Positions 23,056 to 25,069 of a DNA stretch of 25,069 nucleotides are shown piece by piece; within the stretch, counting starts at the first letter, position 1; every line of letters starts with the position of its first letter. A program made the position numbers and the translations under genes. The notes below the pieces were generated by a model that ran no database searches, was not told the DNA's origin, and saw only the letters and a list, made by a program, of their open reading frames with translations. Origin of the DNA: an uncultured beta proteobacterium (GTDB taxonomy: Bacteria; Pseudomonadota; Gammaproteobacteria; Burkholderiales; Rhodocyclaceae); the NCBI GenBank assembly GCA_903917505.1, contig CAIXAY010000012.1, forward strand, positions 1 to 25,069, given 5' to 3'.

Positions 23056-24014
23056 CGTGCCGCCTCCGCGTGCGCGCTCGCGCCGGCCCGACGGCTCTCG
23101 AGGTGACCGGGGACGCCGCCGCCGGTGGCGGCGCGGCTGCGCAACTGGCGCAGGTCGGCAAAGCGCAGCAGCGCGTCGAGCAGATCGCCGTCGGTCGACA
23201 GCTCGAGCGCGTCGACGCCGGCGTTGGCGAAGCTTTCGCGCAGACCGACTTCGCGCGCCGCGGCAAGTTCGGCGAAGCGCCGCCGGAAAGCGCGGTCGTG
23301 CGTGTCGACGAAGAGTTGTTCGCCGCTTTCGGCGTCCTCGAGCAGCATCAGGCCGAGGTCGGGCAACTCATGTTCGAGCGGATCCGAGAGGCGCACGGCG
23401 ATCACCTCGTGGCGCAGCGCAAGCTGCGCGAGCGCCTGCTCCCAGCCCGGCGCGCTGATGAAATCGGAAACGACGAAGACCAGCGCGCGCCGCGCCATGA
23501 TCTGCGCCGCCTGCTGCAGCAGCGTGGCGAGCTGCGTCGGCTGCGGCCGCGTGACCGGCCGCGCCAGCAGGGTGTGCAACACATGCAGGACGTGCCGGCG
23601 GCCGCTCTTCGCCGGGATCACCGTGTCGACTTCGCTGCCGTAGCACATCGCGCCGATGCGATTGCCCTGGCGCGTCAACAGGCGCGCCAGCACGCCGACG
23701 AACTCGGCCGAGACCGCCTGCTTCTGGACGCGCGAACCGAAATCCAGCGAGGCCGAGAGGTCGAGCAGGAACCAGGCGGTGAGGTCGCGATCCTCGTTGA
23801 ACTCGCGCACATAGGGGGTCTGCATGCGCGCCGTGACGTTCCAGTCGATGTGGCGCACATCGTCGTGGTACTGGTACTCGCGCAGGTCAGCGAGGTCGAG
23901 GCCGGGGCCGCGGAAAAAGCTGCGGTAATCGCCATGCAGCAGCCCGTCAAGGCGCCGGATCACGGTCCATTCGAGGCGCAGCAGCAGCTGCTCGGCGTCA
24001 GACGGTACTGGCAT
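23052..24014 (-). CDS. DUF58 domain protein
   Basis: A 320-aa cytoplasmic protein of the DUF58 family. The hallmark segment is at residues about 34-72, 'FRGPGLDLADLREYQYHDD' and 'RHIDWNVTARM', followed by a degenerate VWA-like fold ('WFLLDLSASLDFG', 'RRALVFVVSDF'). The intact D-x-S-x-S ('DLSASLD') suggests metal binding. The gene overlaps moxR by 17 nt upstream and the VWA gene by 4 nt downstream, so the three are translationally coupled. In such clusters DUF58 is thought to be an adaptor between the MoxR ATPase and its targets; the mechanism is not established. Confidence 0.9.
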   Translation of the reverse strand: MPVPSDAEQLLLRLEWTVIRRLDGLLHGDYRSFFRGPGLDLADLREYQYHDDVRHIDWNVTARMQTPYVREFNEDRDLTAWFLLDLSASLDFGSRVQKQAVSAEFVGVLARLLTRQGNRIGAMCYGSEVDTVIPAKSGRRHVLHVLHTLLARPVTRPQPTQLATLLQQAAQIMARRALVFVVSDFISAPGWEQALAQLALRHEVIAVRLSDPLEHELPDLGLMLLEDAESGEQLFVDTHDRAFRRRFAELAAAREVGLRESFANAGVDALELSTDGDLLDALLRFADLRQLRSRAATGGGVPGHLESRRAGASAHAEAAR

Positions 24015-25005
24015 GGCTTTCCAGCGCCTTGGCCGGGGCCGGCAGTTGCTGCATCAGGCGCGCGACGATGGCGTCGGCGGTCATGCCCTCGGCCAGCGCT
24101 TGATAGGACAGCACGAGGCGATGACGCAGCACGTCGGGTACGAGTTCGCTCATGTCCTCGGGCAGCACGTAGTCGCGGCCGCGCAGGAAAGCCAGGGCGC
24201 GCGCGCCTTCGACGAGGTTGATCGAAGCGCGCGGGCTGGCGCCGAAAGTGATCCAGGGTTCGCACTCGGGCAGCCCGTAGCGCGCCGGTTCGCGCGTTGC
24301 ACAAACGAGGCGCACCGCGTACTGCATCAGCGCCGGCTCGACGAAACCCTTGCGGCATTCGGCCTGCAGCGCCGCGAGCTGGTCGGTGGTGGCGATCGCG
24401 GCGATCTGCGGCGCTTCGCCGGTGACGCGCTGGACGATGACGAACTCTTCCTCGGGGCTCGGGTAATCGACCAGCACTTTCATCATGAAGCGGTCGACCT
24501 GCGCTTCGGGCAGCGGGTAGGTGCCTTCGGTTTCGATCGGATTCTGCGTCGCCATGACCAGGAAAGGCGCCGGCAGCACATGCGTTTCGCCGGCGATGGT
24601 CACCTGCCGCTCCTGCATCACTTCGAGCAGCGCGCTCTGCACCTTGGCCGGCGCGCGGTTGATTTCGTCGGCGAGCAAAAGATGGGTGAAGATCGGTCCG
24701 AGCGTCGTCGAAAATTCGCTGGTCTTCTGGTTGTAGATGCGATTGCCGATCAGGTCGGCCGGCACCAGGTCGGGCGTGAACTGGATGCGCCGGAAACCGC
24801 CGTTGATGGTGCGCGCCAGGGTCTTGACGGTGAGCGTCTTGGCCAGGCCGGGCACGCCTTCGACGAGCAGATGGCCCTGCGCCAGGATGGCGACCATCAC
24901 GCGTTCGAGGAAGTGGTCCTGCCCGACGATCAGCTTCTTCACCTCGTAGAGGATGCGTTCCATCAGCGTCGCCACATCGCCGCGGGTCATCTCGTCCTTA
25001 GTCAT
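23998..25005 (-). CDS. MoxR-family AAA+ ATPase
   Basis: This 335-aa AAA+ protein heads the cluster. Walker A is 'GVPGLAKT' at residues 50-57 and Walker B is 'LLLADEINRA' with D113 and E114. Sensor 1 lies in 'FLVMATQNPIETEGTYPLPEAQ' and sensor 2/lid in 'GASPRASINL'. It is a full-length MoxR. The start ATG at 25005 follows a GGGAGC ribosome-binding site. MoxR proteins act as chaperones that insert cofactors or mature complexes together with VWA proteins; which complex is served here is not visible. In methylotrophs the founding MoxR helps methanol dehydrogenase, but this is a general MoxR and I would not link it to the mta genes 17 kb away. The 64 nt upstream hold no further gene. Confidence 0.93.
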   Translation of the reverse strand: MTKDEMTRGDVATLMERILYEVKKLIVGQDHFLERVMVAILAQGHLLVEGVPGLAKTLTVKTLARTINGGFRRIQFTPDLVPADLIGNRIYNQKTSEFSTTLGPIFTHLLLADEINRAPAKVQSALLEVMQERQVTIAGETHVLPAPFLVMATQNPIETEGTYPLPEAQVDRFMMKVLVDYPSPEEEFVIVQRVTGEAPQIAAIATTDQLAALQAECRKGFVEPALMQYAVRLVCATREPARYGLPECEPWITFGASPRASINLVEGARALAFLRGRDYVLPEDMSELVPDVLRHRLVLSYQALAEGMTADAIVARLMQQLPAPAKALESHASTV

Positions 25006-25069
25006 TTCGCTGCTCCCGGATTGATCGGAACGGACATCAGAAAGGAGATACGCCGACCGCCATGGCGGC

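Noticed and set aside
21938..24221. Long ORFs of 388-442 codons overlapping the VWA/DUF58/MoxR cluster
   Set aside because: They are Arg/Ala/Gly-rich frames without motifs, while the - strand frames carry intact MIDAS, DUF58 and AAA+ signatures.
22003..25005. MoxR cluster as part of a methanol dehydrogenase system linked to the mta genes
   Set aside because: It is a generic Bat-like MoxR set 17 kb away, with no mxaF/xoxF or PQQ genes in the window.

Overview
The window looks like a chromosomal segment of a GC-rich proteobacterium. A betaproteobacterium, perhaps Rhodocyclales-like, is my best guess from gene content and protein style; this is inference and no marker gene is present. The left half (about 1-14 kb) is accessory in character, with some AT-richer intergenic DNA, gene remnants and small ORFs. 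The right half (about 14.5-25 kb) is tightly packed, GC-richer and housekeeping-like. I see no rRNA, no complete tRNA, no CRISPR array and no intact transposase.

Region 1 (1-7454, all + strand) is a corrinoid-dependent methyl-transfer module. It holds the 3' part of a URO-D-superfamily methyltransferase, an ASKHA/ferredoxin corrinoid reactivase, a DUF1638 protein, a PocR-sensor AraC regulator, an MtaC-type corrinoid protein, an MtaB-type methanol:corrinoid methyltransferase with its three zinc ligands, and a small CobW-like P-loop protein overlapping mtaB. The likely flow is this: MtaB moves a methyl group from methanol (or a related substrate) to the cobalt of the MtaC-like protein; the URO-D protein either passes it on or accepts another methyl donor; the reactivase restores oxidised cobalamin; the AraC protein controls expression. 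A conserved element of about 75-95 bp occurs twice, ahead of the reactivase unit and ahead of mtaC, with fixed internal spacing. It is a good candidate operator/promoter for the local regulator.

Region 2 (7455-14493) is looser: a 59-codon ORF, a hairpin, a lipoprotein-type SAM methyltransferase (-), about 0.75 kb without a convincing gene, a methyl-accepting chemotaxis protein (+), a receiver-domain remnant, a SulP-STAS-cNMP transporter (-), and about 0.6 kb of non-coding DNA ending in a long inverted repeat.

Region 3 (14494-19841) holds a hemolysin III-family protein (-), then on + a cardiolipin synthase, an alpha/beta hydrolase, a lipoprotein metalloaminopeptidase, a carboxymuconolactone decarboxylase-family protein, and a secreted rhodanese split by an in-frame TAG.

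Region 4 (19842-20834) encodes two tandem small peptides with matching 18-residue double-glycine-type leaders and glycine-rich hydrophobic cores, each with two cysteines. They are candidate class II bacteriocin/microcin-like peptides, and a shared 18-bp upstream block suggests duplication or co-regulation. No C39 exporter is in the window.

Region 5 (20883-25005, all -) has an auxin-efflux-carrier-type permease and, upstream of it, a MoxR ATPase / DUF58 / von Willebrand A cluster with overlapping genes. The most unusual items are the proteobacterial mta-type module with its duplicated element, and the paired double-glycine peptides.
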